Assembly (NCBI GenBank): GCA_963575645.1
Contig: OY754470.1
Span: forward strand, 50,065,201 to 50,129,200
Source of the DNA: Xanthostigma xanthostigma
Taxonomy: Eukaryota > Arthropoda > Insecta > Raphidioptera > Raphidiidae
DNA: 64,000 nt
Reading direction: 5' to 3'
Program-made: the position numbers and the translations under genes
Notes under the pieces: generated by a model
What the model was told of the DNA's origin: nothing
The model's database searches: none
Seen by the model: only the letters and a program-made list of their open reading frames with translations
In this document: positions 10,840 through 21,327 of the stretch, piece by piece
How the letters are laid out: every line of letters starts with the position of its first letter
Numbering within the stretch: position 1 is the stretch's first letter

Positions 10840-11060
10840 CTACCTGATAGTATAGCCGGGATAGTAAATTGCACATACCGCTGCACTAGCGGTTTGTGCT
10901 CTATTATCGCTTTGCGCGTCAGAACTGACTTAAGTTCATGCAAGAACTAAGTTAATTTCACATAAAAATCCATTCAAATTGTAGCTTTTTTAAAAGAAGA
11001 GATTCTGTTCTATAAAACAGAACCATTTTTAGATCGAGGCAAGTTTATAATCACTACTTA
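10840..11060 (+). repeat. Dispersed repeat family C, copy
   Basis: ATTGCACATACCGCTGCACT, TGTGCTCTATTATCGCTTTG, then TTCATGCAAGAACTAAGTTA and GATTCTGTTCTATAA line up with copies at 28.4 kb (same direction), 50.7 kb (reverse) and 1.75 kb (reverse). There is no coding potential and the ends are not defined. Confidence 0.55.
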
Positions 11061-11252
11061 AGTTGTAATTGAAAATCACGAACAGCAGTTATCGGTTGGT
11101 CTATGCGTATGCACGTATGTAGGTACGCCCGAGCTCTATAGTTTTGTTTGTAAGCTATACCTAACTAGTTTTTTTTTTGCAGATGTGCAAAACAAAAGAA
11201 AAGTATTTTTTTAATTTTCAATATATTTCCGAAACTATAAAGTTTATCAAAC

Positions 11253-11733
11253 ATTTTTATTCAACTCATGCGCGTTATTCATGTTTTATCATGCCTAAAA
11301 ACAGAACCCTAAATAGCCATTTACCGACTGGTGACAATTACTTGTCATAACTCAATGAAGATTCCTACTAGCTCGGCCATTGTGGAGTAATGAAAATAAA
11401 CGTAACTATTTTCTGAGTCGTAACGAAATAGTAGGTAACAACAACTCCGTTGTTACCCATTGGGACTAAAATTGAGAGGCCGAATGTTTTCGACATGGAG
11501 TTTATTCGTAACCGGCTAACCTCAAACCAAAACATTGAATCGTGCTGTTTGGTGCTGTTAGTATTGACAGTTTTTTTATAAAGAAATAAATAGATATTTA
11601 CAACATCTCATTATAATTAAAACATGAATAACGCGCAATTGTTGAATAAAATTATGGGCGCAACTTGTAGGCTAAGTCATGACCTGTCAGCGCGATGAAT
11701 GACTTAGACTACTAGTTACGCCAATAACTATTA
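11253..11733. repeat. ~470-bp repeat G, copy 1 (MITE-like with internal terminal inverted repeats)
   Basis: The stretch begins ATTCAACTCATGCGCGTTAT and carries its own inverted partner ATAACGCGCAATTGTTGAAT near 11650, so 11255-11650 looks like a MITE flanked by TA. Beyond it, GCGCAACTTGTAGGCTAAGT and ACTTAGACTACTAGTTACGC form a second hairpin. The whole ~470 bp, including the outer hairpin, recurs in reverse at 16355-16821. Confidence 0.85.
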
Positions 11734-11756
11734 CAAAACTTTCTTGTAAAATAGAT

Positions 11757-11862
11757 AGAATAATAAACCGTTATGAAATATATACCACTATTATATAAAA
11801 AACAACGTTATAGCATTACTCTTCTGTGCATGCGGCGTTTTTTTCCAAAATACAGTAGAGCT
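11757..11862 (+). repeat. Dispersed repeat family B
   Basis: AATAAACCGTTATGAAA, ACTATTATATAAAAAACAAC and TGCATGCGGCG match segments at 53.92-54.01, 54.05-54.14 and 60.62-60.72 kb, where the typical form is GCGCATGCGCCGATTTTCCCC. There is no coding potential. Confidence 0.6.
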
Positions 11863-12179
11863 TTGCCGATGGTGCATAGCTCTCGAAAGTGTTGTTTGTT
11901 CTGATTTGGAGTTATTGCGAGGTCTTCTCCTGAATCGATTTTACCTGTGTTAATTCGTACACATTCTGATGAAACATATATTGCGCACTTCCGATCATTA
12001 AAACGTTAAAACAGTTTTGATGAAATATTTTGAGGAAGCTGCGAATTTTGACATGTTCGACCCTTTGCCAGACGTTGGTTGTCCCGGGTATGAAATGTCA
12101 GTCGAGTTTTTGTGCTAAGGGGCACCTGAATATATCGCTCAGGACATTTCAAACATGATGAAATATATTAAAATTAAAA

Positions 12180-12641
12180 TCTTTATATATAAAAATTACG
12201 TGTCACGTTGTTTGTCCGCGTTTGTCCTCGATGAACTCCTAAACTACTGAACCGATTTTAAATTTGATTTGCACACCGTGTGCAATTCGACCCAACTTGA
12301 AAGATAGGATAGCTTACATTTCAATTTATATTCGCAATATTATTTTATTGCAAATTATTTGTCTATTCCTTGACAGTCATAATACAACCATATAAGATGG
12401 CGATACCTGTTGACTGGATTGAGTGAATATTCAATAGATGGCGCAACGTTTCATATAAGCTACAATTCAATAGCATAACCACCACGTGTTGCTGAGGTTA
12501 AGGTATCGAGCACGACGGCGCAGCCGGAGTGCTCGAATATATATATATATTATCGCGTTGAAATAAAAACGCTTTTCGTGGAGACCAACTTTGCAACGGT
12601 GGAAATCTACAAATTCGAGCGAAGCCGAACTGGGCCGCTAG
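12180..12641 (+). mobile_element. Non-autonomous Helitron (462 bp)
   Basis: The left end is A|TC (TC at 12180-12181) followed by TTTATATATAAAAATTACG and the insect-Helitron phrase AACTCCTAAACTACTGAACC. The right end is GGGCCGCTAG (CTAG at 12638-12641) followed by T, as expected for rolling-circle insertion between A and T without target duplication. There is no Rep/helicase coding. A hairpin CGAGCAC...GTGCTCG with a GC-rich loop sits at 12507-12535 and is shared with the Helitron at 51.5 kb. Confidence 0.8.
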
Positions 12642-13084
12642 TTGGTATATAAAGCAGAGTTAGAATTGAGTGCCAATCTATATTCGCGATATGATATCTA
12701 CAGTCGTATCTACTCAATCGTGTCCTCATCGTCGTATTTCAACCATCCATCTAACACGTCGCTATCCGCTCTCCGCACCCCCGCGTAATCATTCAACGAC
12801 ACACACTTCCCTCCCTTACCCCTTTCGTTCTCTCTTCTCTTACAATTCGTGTCTATAGTTTGCCACCTTGTGTCATCTGTCTTTCTCCGTTTCTCTCGGT
12901 CAGTTGCTCCCTCCTCCCCGTGTGATATTCGGATCTGGTCAGTAGTACAATGCAAACGTTGGACAATGATGTTGCTTGCACGTCGTCCCTGTCAACCAAT
13001 AGACATGTCTCGAATAGTATAATATCCATAAAGGACAATAGTTGCCCATTAAGGACCTATTATTGTGTAATAAGAATTTCTTAC
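12642..13084. other. No gene seen; C/T-rich patch
   Basis: A CT-rich stretch at 12690-12930 gives overlapping frames of about 60-80 codons on both strands with no recognisable product. Confidence 0.35.
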
Positions 13085-13155
13085 AACCGGTGGCATCCTG
13101 GCCTTTGAATCAAACAGTCGTGCGTTCGAATCCCATGTCCGCTCGTGGATATTCG
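13085..13155 (+). repeat. tRNA-derived SINE head
   Basis: GGTGGCATCCTGGCC is a loose A box and GCGTTCGAATCCC (about 13120-13132) a good B box of an internal RNA polymerase III promoter, about 35 bp apart. No acceptor stem closes the cloverleaf, so it is read as the 5' head of a SINE rather than a working tRNA. The body is short and passes into the 3' side of the reverse-strand LINE relic. Confidence 0.55.
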
Positions 13156-13441
13156 GCGATATTGTTTAATTTATAATACGCGCCACGAATCTAAAAGAAT
13201 AAGAATAATTTTATTATTAATATTTCATATATAATACATAAATATGTTTTCGCTACAAAAGGTAATCCTGTGGCAGTAGCGAGATCAAAAATAGAATAGA
13301 ACGGTTATCATTACGCAAAAAATAAAATAAATATATATATATATATAGCTTACATAAATAAGTACATAAATGATACATTGGATTAATAATAATTATACAA
13401 TTTGATGTTTTGAATATTTTCAGGCTTTTCATATTTATTTG

Positions 13442-14154
13442 TTACTGAACTGTGGAAAACAATATTTCAGAATCATTGTGTGATAGTAACCATAATTTTA
13501 GTCTTTTAATAAATTGATTTTTATTTTCAGCAGATTTAATACTAATAGGTAATTTATTAAATATATTTGGGGCTGTATACAAAAAAACTATCTCTTGAAT
13601 ATAGTTTTATAAGGCCTAGGTATGAATACATTTAAATTTCTAAAACAATAATTAATTCGTGGATTAACATTTTTGATATTATCATAATAAATTTTTAAGA
13701 TTTTATTAACATATAAATTTCTTATAGGCATAATATTTAGCTTTTGAAAGAGTGGGAAGCTATGCTCGTATGATTTTTTAAAAAGAATAGTGCGTATAAT
13801 TTTTTTTTTGCATAGTACTAATAGATTTGAATTTATTAAAGTATGCACCACCCCAACATTGTAAACCATAGTTTATTCGGGAATAAACTATAGCATAGTA
13901 AACATTAACCAGCATATCTTTAGGACAACGAGATCTTAGAAATAAAATTTACATAAGGCGTACCTTAAAGACTTTGTTAATTTTGAAATATGTTCTTTCC
14001 AATTAAGTTTAGAATCAATATGAATTCCTAAATATTTGTAAGTTGATACGTTTTCTAAATTAATGCAGCTATGGTTAATACCGAAAGGTTCGGAAGTTAG
14101 TTGCGAATGCGGGCTTGCGCTTGTACAGTCTGTTGAAAAACTACAAACTCGCAA
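13442..14154 (-). pseudogene. Non-LTR retrotransposon reverse transcriptase, C-terminal relic
   Basis: On the - strand, three frames joined by frameshifts read like the end of an ORF2 protein of the Jockey/CR1 type. The upstream part has YKYLGIHIDSKLNWKEHI, the conserved block after the reverse transcriptase catalytic region. The middle part (about 13588-13935) has NYGLQCWGG and LNIMPIRNLYVNKILKIYY. The last part (13442-13600) has NIFNKLPISIKSAENK and ends at a stop at 13442-13444. The YxDD polymerase motif and the endonuclease are absent, so this is a 5'-truncated, frameshifted dead copy. A SINE head lies beyond its 3' side. The closely related C-terminus at 17.5 kb is in the opposite orientation. 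Confidence 0.85.
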
Positions 14155-14159
14155 CTCAA

Positions 14160-16354
14160 CAAAACTAACAACTTGACAATAGCGTACTCGACTGTACTTT
14201 AAAGCAGGAAATCGACAAGTGACAAAGGCAACGAGCGATCACGGCCAATCACGGACGAGCGCACGCTCCGTGCAGGTAGCTGGGAGGTGGTGAGAGTCAC
14301 AACGGTTCTAAAATGTGCCTTTGCGGATATTTTCGATTCGAAATTACTTATATATGAAAAACTCCGCCAATATGTCAAATCCCAATTGGGAACCGCGATA
14401 TGGACTACTCTATCTGGCGGCGAAACTTACTAACTAACATGGAAGAAACAAGTATATGAATCGTACTGTCAATGAATACTGTTTATCGTGATTTTTTTTA
14501 TAATAATGATAAAAAAATGTTGATATTTTAATAAATGACTTATTATGGAACCTGCGAAGTTTTCACCTCGTGCAAACACAAATAAAAAATTAGTAAAAGG
14601 TTGTAATAGTACCACGTCATTTCAATGCAGATGATTAGTTATTTTACCAAGTAAGTAGGTACTATACGAGTACTTAGTCTTAGTATTGAAAACTGAATTT
14701 ATTAATTGAATGGTTATTATTATTAAATAGCATTAAGGATTTTGATAGAAAAAAAAATAAAGTTGAAAATACATTTTGACAGATGACTATTTTTAGGTTG
14801 GGAACTTACCTGTTGCAATAAATTAATGTTTCAATTAATGTTTGCAACGTTCATCAACGCTGCATTGATTCTAATATCTCTATTTATCACTTTTATTTCT
14901 TGTGGATTACTCTTTAAATCGGAAGTTTGTAAACAAAAAGCATTAAAATTCATCTTACTTGAAAGTTCTGTTTCAATTGAATTTTTGCCTAATTTTATGA
15001 TAAATTCACAATATTGCACTGTTTACTATATAGTAACCATAGTAACTATGGGAAAGATACTCCATCGTCGCCATGTTTTTAAAGCTCCACCCATTTGACG
15101 AACCCCAATAAAACTCAGGATTCTGTATTATTAAGTTTCCAAGGAGATATTGCGAGTGATTTCTTTGCACAGTCTATTCCGGTAACGAATAATAATAAAA
15201 AATTAAGCATTGTGTGGTTTTCAATTTCTTCTTTTATATTTTTTCGATTATGTCAGTACTTTGTTCTTCGGTTTCTGGAAACTTACTTCAATTACTAATA
15301 AAATAACGTCATGAAATGATCTCAGTTATCGAACCACTTGTCACGGTAATGCAATAGCACTTTATGTAATTAATATAATGATATATGGCAATTTAATAAA
15401 CGATATCTTTTTAAATCAATTTTCTACAAATCACGTTCAGTGGATTGTGTTAACTAGAACAACATAGGTATGGAAAAGACAAGAGTACAGTAGTGATAGT
15501 GGGCCATCGACCTTTCTCACCGGCTTTAGTCGTAATTCAAATTGACAAGTGACTTCGATAGCAGTGTATAGCCGAGAACCCAAAGGTTTCTGGCAGAGTA
15601 CAGCTAAGTCTCCAATCTCCAATATACTACAGACATCAGTTAAAGCAGCGCTTTATTTGTGCTTAGATATATACAACAGCGGAAAATTATTTTATTCATC
15701 TTTCGCAGCATATAAAATAGTATCAATATTGTAATGCATTATTTTATGTACCAGTGTGACATTATGTTAAAACGTACATGCTATAAAATAACTGGAAATG
15801 TTCGGTGATTACTTGATTGAACGAGTTTTCTCCTCAACGCAGCTGAATTCTCGAAAATTGTTCTCACGTCTAACAAAAATGCGGCATAACTCACTTTGTT
15901 GTGTGACTAAAAATATATGGAGAGATCATTGTAGCATCGCTCCGCGTCTTGTCTTTATTTAATTTAGATGCAAATGTGTATCAGTCTGACCTTATAACCC
16001 CATCGCGTGACCTGTACGCATCGATCCAACGATCATAGAGAAGTGCAGCTTCTACGTCGAACAAGACAATTTTTCATTGAATTTTCAATTATGGATATTC
16101 TGATGTCCAAACGAATAAAAATGATACCGTCCAAATTATTTCCAAAACAAGGGAAATTTCATAAAGATTATTTTTGTGATAATAGTTATTGTTAATCGGG
16201 AAAAGAACCGAGAGCTAAGACAACCATTTTTTATTGAAATGGAATTGTATGCTTTTTAGTTTCTTGAGTGTAACTCCTAGAAACTTAAAACAAATCAATA
16301 CTGACGCAAAAAGGCAACAACACTATTAACAATCTAAAATAAAAATTTAAGCGT
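14160..16354. other. No gene assigned
   Basis: Overlapping frames at 14826-15098 (+) and 14831-15019 (-) are unlike any family I know. A richer-GC patch at 14190-14300 and a 'GGGAACCGCGATATGG' context at 14390 have no clear meaning. The remainder is AT-rich. Confidence 0.35.
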
Positions 16355-16821
16355 AATAGTTATTGGCGTAACTAGTAGTCTAAGTCATTCATGGCGCTGA
16401 CAGGTCATGACTTAGCCTACAAGTTGCGTCCATAATTTTATTCAACAATTGCGCGTTATTCATGTTTTAATTATAATGAGATGTTGTAAATATATATTTA
16501 TTTCTTTATAAAAAAAACTGTCAATACTAACAGCACGATTCAATGTTTTGGTTTGAGGTTAGCCGGTTATGAATAAACTCCATGTCGAAAACATTCGGCC
16601 TCTCAATTTTAGTCTCAATGGGTAACAACGGAGTTGTTGTTACCTACTATTTCGTTACGACTCAGAAAATAGTTACGTTTATTTTCATTACTCCACAATG
16701 GCCGAGCTAGTAGGAATCTTCGTTGAGTTATGACAAATAATTGTCACCAGTCGGTAAATGGCTATTTAGGGTTCGGTTTTTAGGCATGATAAAACATGAA
16801 TAACGCGCATGAGTTGAATAA
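16355..16821. repeat. ~470-bp repeat G, copy 2, inverted relative to copy 1
   Basis: The reverse complement of 11253-11733, from TAATAGTTATTGGCGTAACT to GAGTTGAATAAA, with scattered single-base differences. Together the pair could be the long terminal inverted repeats of a ~5.6-kb unit, or two independent MITE insertions in opposite directions. No clear target duplication is visible at the outer edges. Confidence 0.85.
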
Positions 16822-17447
16822 ACTATAATATAAAACCGGCAACGTAATGTTACGCAAACTTGCAACGAAATGTGTCTTAACATATGCAAATCCTTTGTAC
16901 TAACTAGATCCTAATAAACCGTTCATTCATCATTCCACCACGTAATGTTGTGATGACTTTAACACGGCATGTTTAATTTGTTTTAAATTTTAATACCACG
17001 TGTCGGTTATGCATGTTAAAGTTGCTTACGTTTAACAATACCTTCGAGGCTGGTAATGAAATTTACTGTAACGAATCGCACACGAAAGACTCCTGTTAGA
17101 ATAAAGAATGTTTCAAGTTTTAGACCAGCTTATAAATTGACGTAACAATAATTTTGATTAACTATTAGTTTTTACTGAATAACCGTTGAGCTTGAGAATA
17201 ACCGAGTGTTTAATTATTCAGTTGTTTAAATGACGTTTCCATAGCTTGCTTATTACAAACGTCAGTTTTGAGCTCCTAATTTCTAGAAGTGGTAAAAGTG
17301 TTATTTGGAGATTCAATTTATTATTTATTGAAAAAATAAGTTCAAAAACTAAAACCCGACTACTGAAACGTATGAAACAAAAAATATTCTCAACTGAGGA
17401 TAGTCGTGATCGTATGCCATCTCATATATATATGAGGCTCCTCTAGA
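16822..17447. other. No gene seen
   Basis: AT-rich. A 66-codon frame at 17246-17446 just upstream of the LINE relic shows no recognisable motif. Confidence 0.35.
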
Positions 17448-17872
17448 TGTTTTAAAAACTATAATCAGTTTGTCACGAATGGTGACTATCATTCTTACAA
17501 TACGCGTTTTAGGCATGACCTGAGTTCTCCCTTTAGCAAACTTGATGTAAGCAAAAATTCTCCTCTCAACATAGGTGTAAAAATTTTTAATAAACTTCCA
17601 ATTAATATTATAGACTCGTGCACATAGCCTTAGTCGCTGCGCACTGTATATATATTAAAAAAAAAAAATAAAAAAAAAATAAACTTCCAAGTCAAATTAA
17701 GAATTGTAACAAATTAAATATTTTTTCTCGTTTGTTAAAAACGTTCCTTCTGGGGAACACATTTTACAATTTGTCTGAATTTTTTAATTTGTAATTTATA
17801 TGTATGACGTTTTCTATATGAGTTTTTCTCATCAAATGAAATAAAGAGCTTTACTTTACTTTACTTTATATG
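17448..17872 (+). pseudogene. Non-LTR retrotransposon 3' end, split by an insert
   Basis: The + strand encodes HSYNTRFRHDLSSPF and IGVKIFNKLPINI up to about 17600, then, after an insert, resumes with KLPSQIKNC and ends ...NTFYNLSEFFNL with a stop at 17792-17794. This is the C-terminal tail of a Jockey/CR1-type ORF2 ('HxYNTRxK...GxKLFNKLP...FYSxxEF'). A 3' UTR with AATAAAGAGC and a TTTAC simple-repeat tail ends near 17870. The 5' part is missing, as usual after aborted reverse transcription. The break is described in the next entry. Confidence 0.85.
17589..17690 (+). mobile_element. Tiny poly(A) retroposed insert with 13-bp target duplications
   Basis: AATAAACTTCCAA occurs at 17589-17601 and again at 17678-17690. 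Between them lies about 55 bp of unrelated sequence (CTCGTGCACATAGCC, then GCTGCGCACTGTATATATAT) ending in an A-rich tail interrupted by one T. A target duplication plus poly(A) is the mark of target-primed reverse transcription. The insert is most likely an extremely 5'-truncated LINE or other retroposed RNA. Confidence 0.85.
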
Positions 17873-18000
17873 ATGCACTTTGCCCTAGAGCTTATGATCG
17901 CTTACTACAGTTGTTAAAATGTATTGTTTTGTTAGGGTAGGTGACATATGACCACGGCTATCCTCAAAAGAGAATATTTTCTTGTTTCATACTTTCTTTG

Positions 18001-18079
18001 AACTTATTTTTTATTTAAATTGTTTTTTTTAACTTATTTTTTATTTAAATTATTTTTTTGTAACTTATTTTTTATTTGT
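18001..18079 (+). repeat. 30-bp AT-rich tandem repeat, about 2.6 units
   Basis: AACTTATTTTTTATTTAAAT starts at 18001, 18031 and, as a shortened unit, 18062. It is a local replication-slippage array. Confidence 0.8.
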
Positions 18080-18756
18080 TTTCAATTTGCTCCCCTCTTG
18101 GACCAAAATTCAAAAATAAATGTTACCCGTATCATAATAACGAATCGATTGACACTTTATTTATCAAAATCGAATGAATAGTTTAGGCGCTATGGGGAAA
18201 CATCCGTAAATATAAACATAGACTGCTAAACTCATAAACTTTTGGCTTCGTCGTTGTCGGGTAAAAATTGTAAATATTAATTGGGCATTGGCTTAAGGAC
18301 GTAGTCTGGTGTTCGGGTTTTGAAAAAACGAATTTATTTTTTTTACATTTTTAGTAAGTATAATATATTGAGAAAATACTGTAAAAATTTTAGACCGAAT
18401 ATTAAATATTTACAAAACTATAGCATATAGTCGAGAGCAGCAACGGTCTTACGGTAAGACTCTTACCTGCTCTTACCTCTCAATTGTTATCACGTTACCC
18501 TTATACTCTCGCAGAGTAGAGCAAACAAATTAACAGAAAACGATGCCTTTTGAAGAAACGGAAGGTTTAATATATACCAGGCATAGCTGATTAGTGTAAA
18601 TATTCATTTTTATTTTTTTGTAAGAAATCTGAAATTAAAACTTTAAACGCGTTTTTCTCAAAACTACGTTTTTCTAAGTGGCGCGGGTGATTGAAACAAT
18701 TGTATACAACCGATTGCTTTCAGTTTTGCACAGAGTATTCTACACAACAATAGCTC
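18080..18756. other. No gene seen
   Basis: AT-rich, with no structure of note before the hAT element. Confidence 0.4.
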
Positions 18757-19611
18757 CGTCCGGTCAGAGCTGGGCGGTACTGAGTACAAGTACTTGGAAA
18801 AAGTACTTTAAGTACATATTTTTGTACTTTGTACTTTGTATTCCGAGTACTTTTAAAAATTGTACTTGGTACTTGTACTTGTAACGATCTGTTGAATGTA
18901 CTTTGTACTTTCAGCTTGTTTCTAAGTACAAGTACATTAAAATACACTTTTATGAAGAAAGAAGACTTGTGTAGAAGTTTTAAAAATTAGGCGTTTTTTT
19001 TAGTTTGCGATTTTTCCGTAAAGAATCGCTACTTTCTTGTGAACATTTCTGGGTACCCTGTTTGTTCCAAGCAGCCAGCAAACGGTAACGAAACCGTCAA
19101 CCGCATGCGCAGTAGCTAAAAAGATACTGCACGTTTTAGCTATCTGCGCATGATGGTGACGGTTTCGTTACCGTTTGCTGGCTGCTTGGAACAAACCTAT
19201 TAATGCAGGGTTTCTTGAAACATTGCTTTTTGTCTTTATTTAGTTGTTTATTTTTCTATTTTCAGTATTTTCAATTTTTTGTTTTTGTATTAATTCACAT
19301 TTAATATAAATAAAATATAATTCATAAAAACATTTTGTGCGTACGTCACTCTCTGTGTATTTTAATTTCATAAATAATCGAGCTTGTAGGGTTTGTTTGT
19401 AGTTTGTACCACAAAGGTGTACTGAGGCTTGGTGTACCACATTGTGTCCAATGAATGTACTTGTAAAAAGTACTCGTTAAATCCAAGTACTTGTACTCAG
19501 TACTTAGTCAAGTACTTTGTACTTTGTACTTATTGGACGAAAATGGAAAGTACTTTGTACTTGGTACTCCAAGTACATTTTCATTGTACTTGGCCCAGCT
19601 CTGCGTCCGGT
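18757..19611. mobile_element. Non-autonomous hAT element with perfect ends and 8-bp target duplication
   Basis: The element spans 18765-19603 (839 bp). It begins CAGAGCTGGGC and ends GCCCAGCTCTG, a perfect 11-bp terminal inverted repeat of hAT type. The 8-bp CGTCCGGT is present on both sides (18757-18764 and 19604-19611) as the target duplication. Both subterminal regions are packed with AGTAC/GTACTT units, which probably served as transposase binding sites. The overlapping frames of 60-75 codons here are repeats, not genes. A palindrome nested in the middle is listed separately. Intact ends suggest a recent insertion, moved in trans by a hAT transposase. Confidence 0.95.
19060..19197. repeat. 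Palindrome nested inside the hAT element
   Basis: GTTTGTTCCAAGCAGCCAGC and AAACGGTAACGAAACCGTC (19060-19099) return in reverse at about 19157-19196, with a shorter inner pair containing GCATGCGCAG/CTGCGCATG. The arms are richer in GC than the host element. It is either a second MITE inserted in the first, or a core structure of the hAT family. Confidence 0.9.
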
Positions 19612-20796
19612 ACTAGAATTACTTAATTATAAAAATTATTTCTATTTTTTTAAATCGATTTTCAACGAAAAAATCACGATTTTCTCGTTGTTTTTTTTCT
19701 AAAACCCGCCATTTTGTTATTTATCAATAAAAATGTTTATTTCTAGTACGGGATAGAGCCACAAGCCTACGAAACAATAACCAATTTAATTTTTATAATT
19801 CAGTTGACTCCAAGTGACGTTATCACCCGCGCTACCCACCTACCTCCACTTAAAGTTGTCTAATTTAGACTAAAAAAACAATTATAAAATGGCGTAAAAT
19901 TAAGCAATAAAAATTTGTTATCTTAGTTTACGATGTCAGTAAAAACATGTAACAAAATTGAAAACATTGTACATTATTTTGATATTGAAAAATTTTTTTG
20001 AAATAACGGTTGAAAACGAGCCTGAACATAGGACTACGTCCTTAAATAACGCAAGATGTTGATGGTTTAAAATTAAATACAGGATTTGTCACTGTGACAG
20101 TTTTGTGTTGGCCAAAATAAGAGGTAATAATAATTTACTTTATATAATTTTATAACAAAAACTAATAAATACACAGATAACAGTGTCACTGGTTATAAAA
20201 AAATAGCAGCTTAGCTACATCACTGTATTAGAGAGAACATTATCGGTCGGAGTCGCTGGAAGCGTTGTAGGTTGTTATGTGTCAGATTGTTATTGGGGTT
20301 TATCGACGACATGCTGATGGAGGTTCTACAACTACAAACTGAGGTTGCGACTTGCCGGTTTCATTAGACTTCATTGATTGGCGGTCGTTGCGGCTTCATG
20401 GCAACGAAAACACGGCACCAATTCAAGAGCAGTTCAACGTCTCCTGCCGCACTAATCGCTAATCCCCCGCAACTTCCTTGAAACATAACCGATTTTTGAA
20501 GTGAAACTTATATTTTCGTACTGTAGAGTGATTTGTATGCATTGTAATTAAAGACGCTAACGAAAAAATCTGATTATAAATCCATACTGTGTTGACGTAC
20601 GAAGTTTAACTTCAAACGAGTGAGATTTACAGTACATTTTTTTGTCAATCGGATCAGTAGTTTTGAAAATATATGCAAAACTTCAATGAAACATTCTCTT
20701 AAATGTTATAAAAGCTAAATATTGTGCCAAAATTGTTAGGTGACAAAATTATTATAAAAACAATTAACAAGATTGAGTCCTATTATGGAAATAATA
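19612..20796. other. No gene assigned; GC-richer patch at about 20220-20480
   Basis: The segment around 20260-20480 (GTCGTTGCGGCTTCATGG) is less AT-rich and unique within the window but has no long frame or clear signals. The remainder is AT-rich. Confidence 0.35.
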
Positions 20797-21327
20797 TACA
20801 GTGTAACCTCTTTATAACGAATCTCAAGGGACCGAGCATTTTTTTTCGTTATAAAGAGTTTTCGTTATATGGAGGGAAGAAAGAAAAATAACCAAATTTC
20901 ACCTAATTAATTTATTCCATGTAGTCTGTTAACTTTGCTTGGCGTTTTTGCTATGCCAATATTTGTTTTGTATTTTATTAAGTATTATGCATGTCTTGAC
21001 TCTTGGGATGTGGTGGAATCACCTTCATTAAACAATAGGAATGTTTCGATAAGTTTAGCGGCATCAAGTGCTTGTTGAATAGTTGATGATGGTTAAAAAT
21101 CATCCTCTTTATCATCTTCTTCATCTTCATTTTGTTGTATAAAAACAATTACACTGTTAAATACGCCTAACTATGAACATATTTCATCGTAATAGAGAAT
21201 GGTTGTTACGCTATAAAGAGGGTATTAATGTATGGGTTTTAAGGTAAACCAACCAAACTGTAAAATTTTCTACGTTATAGGGAGTTTTTCGTTATAATGA
21301 AGGACGTTATAAAGAGGTTACACTGTA
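20797..21327. mobile_element. pogo/Tigger-type element with TA target duplication
   Basis: The element is 20799-21325 (527 bp). CAGTGTAACCTCTTTATAAC at the left returns in reverse as GTTATAAAGAGGTTACACTG at the right, and TA flanks both sides (20797-20798, 21326-21327). Further TTCGTTATA motifs repeat inside each end. CAGT-starting ends with TA duplication are typical of the pogo branch of Tc1/mariner. The interior keeps a transposase relic (next entry), so this is an internally deleted former autonomous copy. Confidence 0.93.
20985..21137 (-). pseudogene. pogo/Tigger transposase C-terminal relic
   Basis: On the - strand an acidic run (QQNEDEEDDKEDDF) is followed by a stop, then by PSSTIQQ, ALDAAKLIETFLLFNEG and DSTTSQESRHA before a further stop at 20985-20987. 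Tigger-like transposases end with an acidic segment and a helix of this kind. The DDE domain and DNA-binding domain are absent. It lies inside the terminal inverted repeats in the expected position, which supports the assignment more than the protein similarity alone. Confidence 0.6.

Noticed and set aside
11966..11990. CTGATGA as another hammerhead-like core
   Set aside because: No following stem and no GAAA box with a self-complementary tract.
14826..15098. 90-codon frame with hydrophobic N-terminus as a membrane protein
   Set aside because: Composition artefact (T-rich strand gives Phe/Ile/Leu); an equally open frame lies opposite and there is no homology.
18678..19626. Several frames of 60-75 codons rich in Lys/Tyr/Thr/Ser
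   Set aside because: They are translations of the GTACTT repeats and ends of the hAT element.
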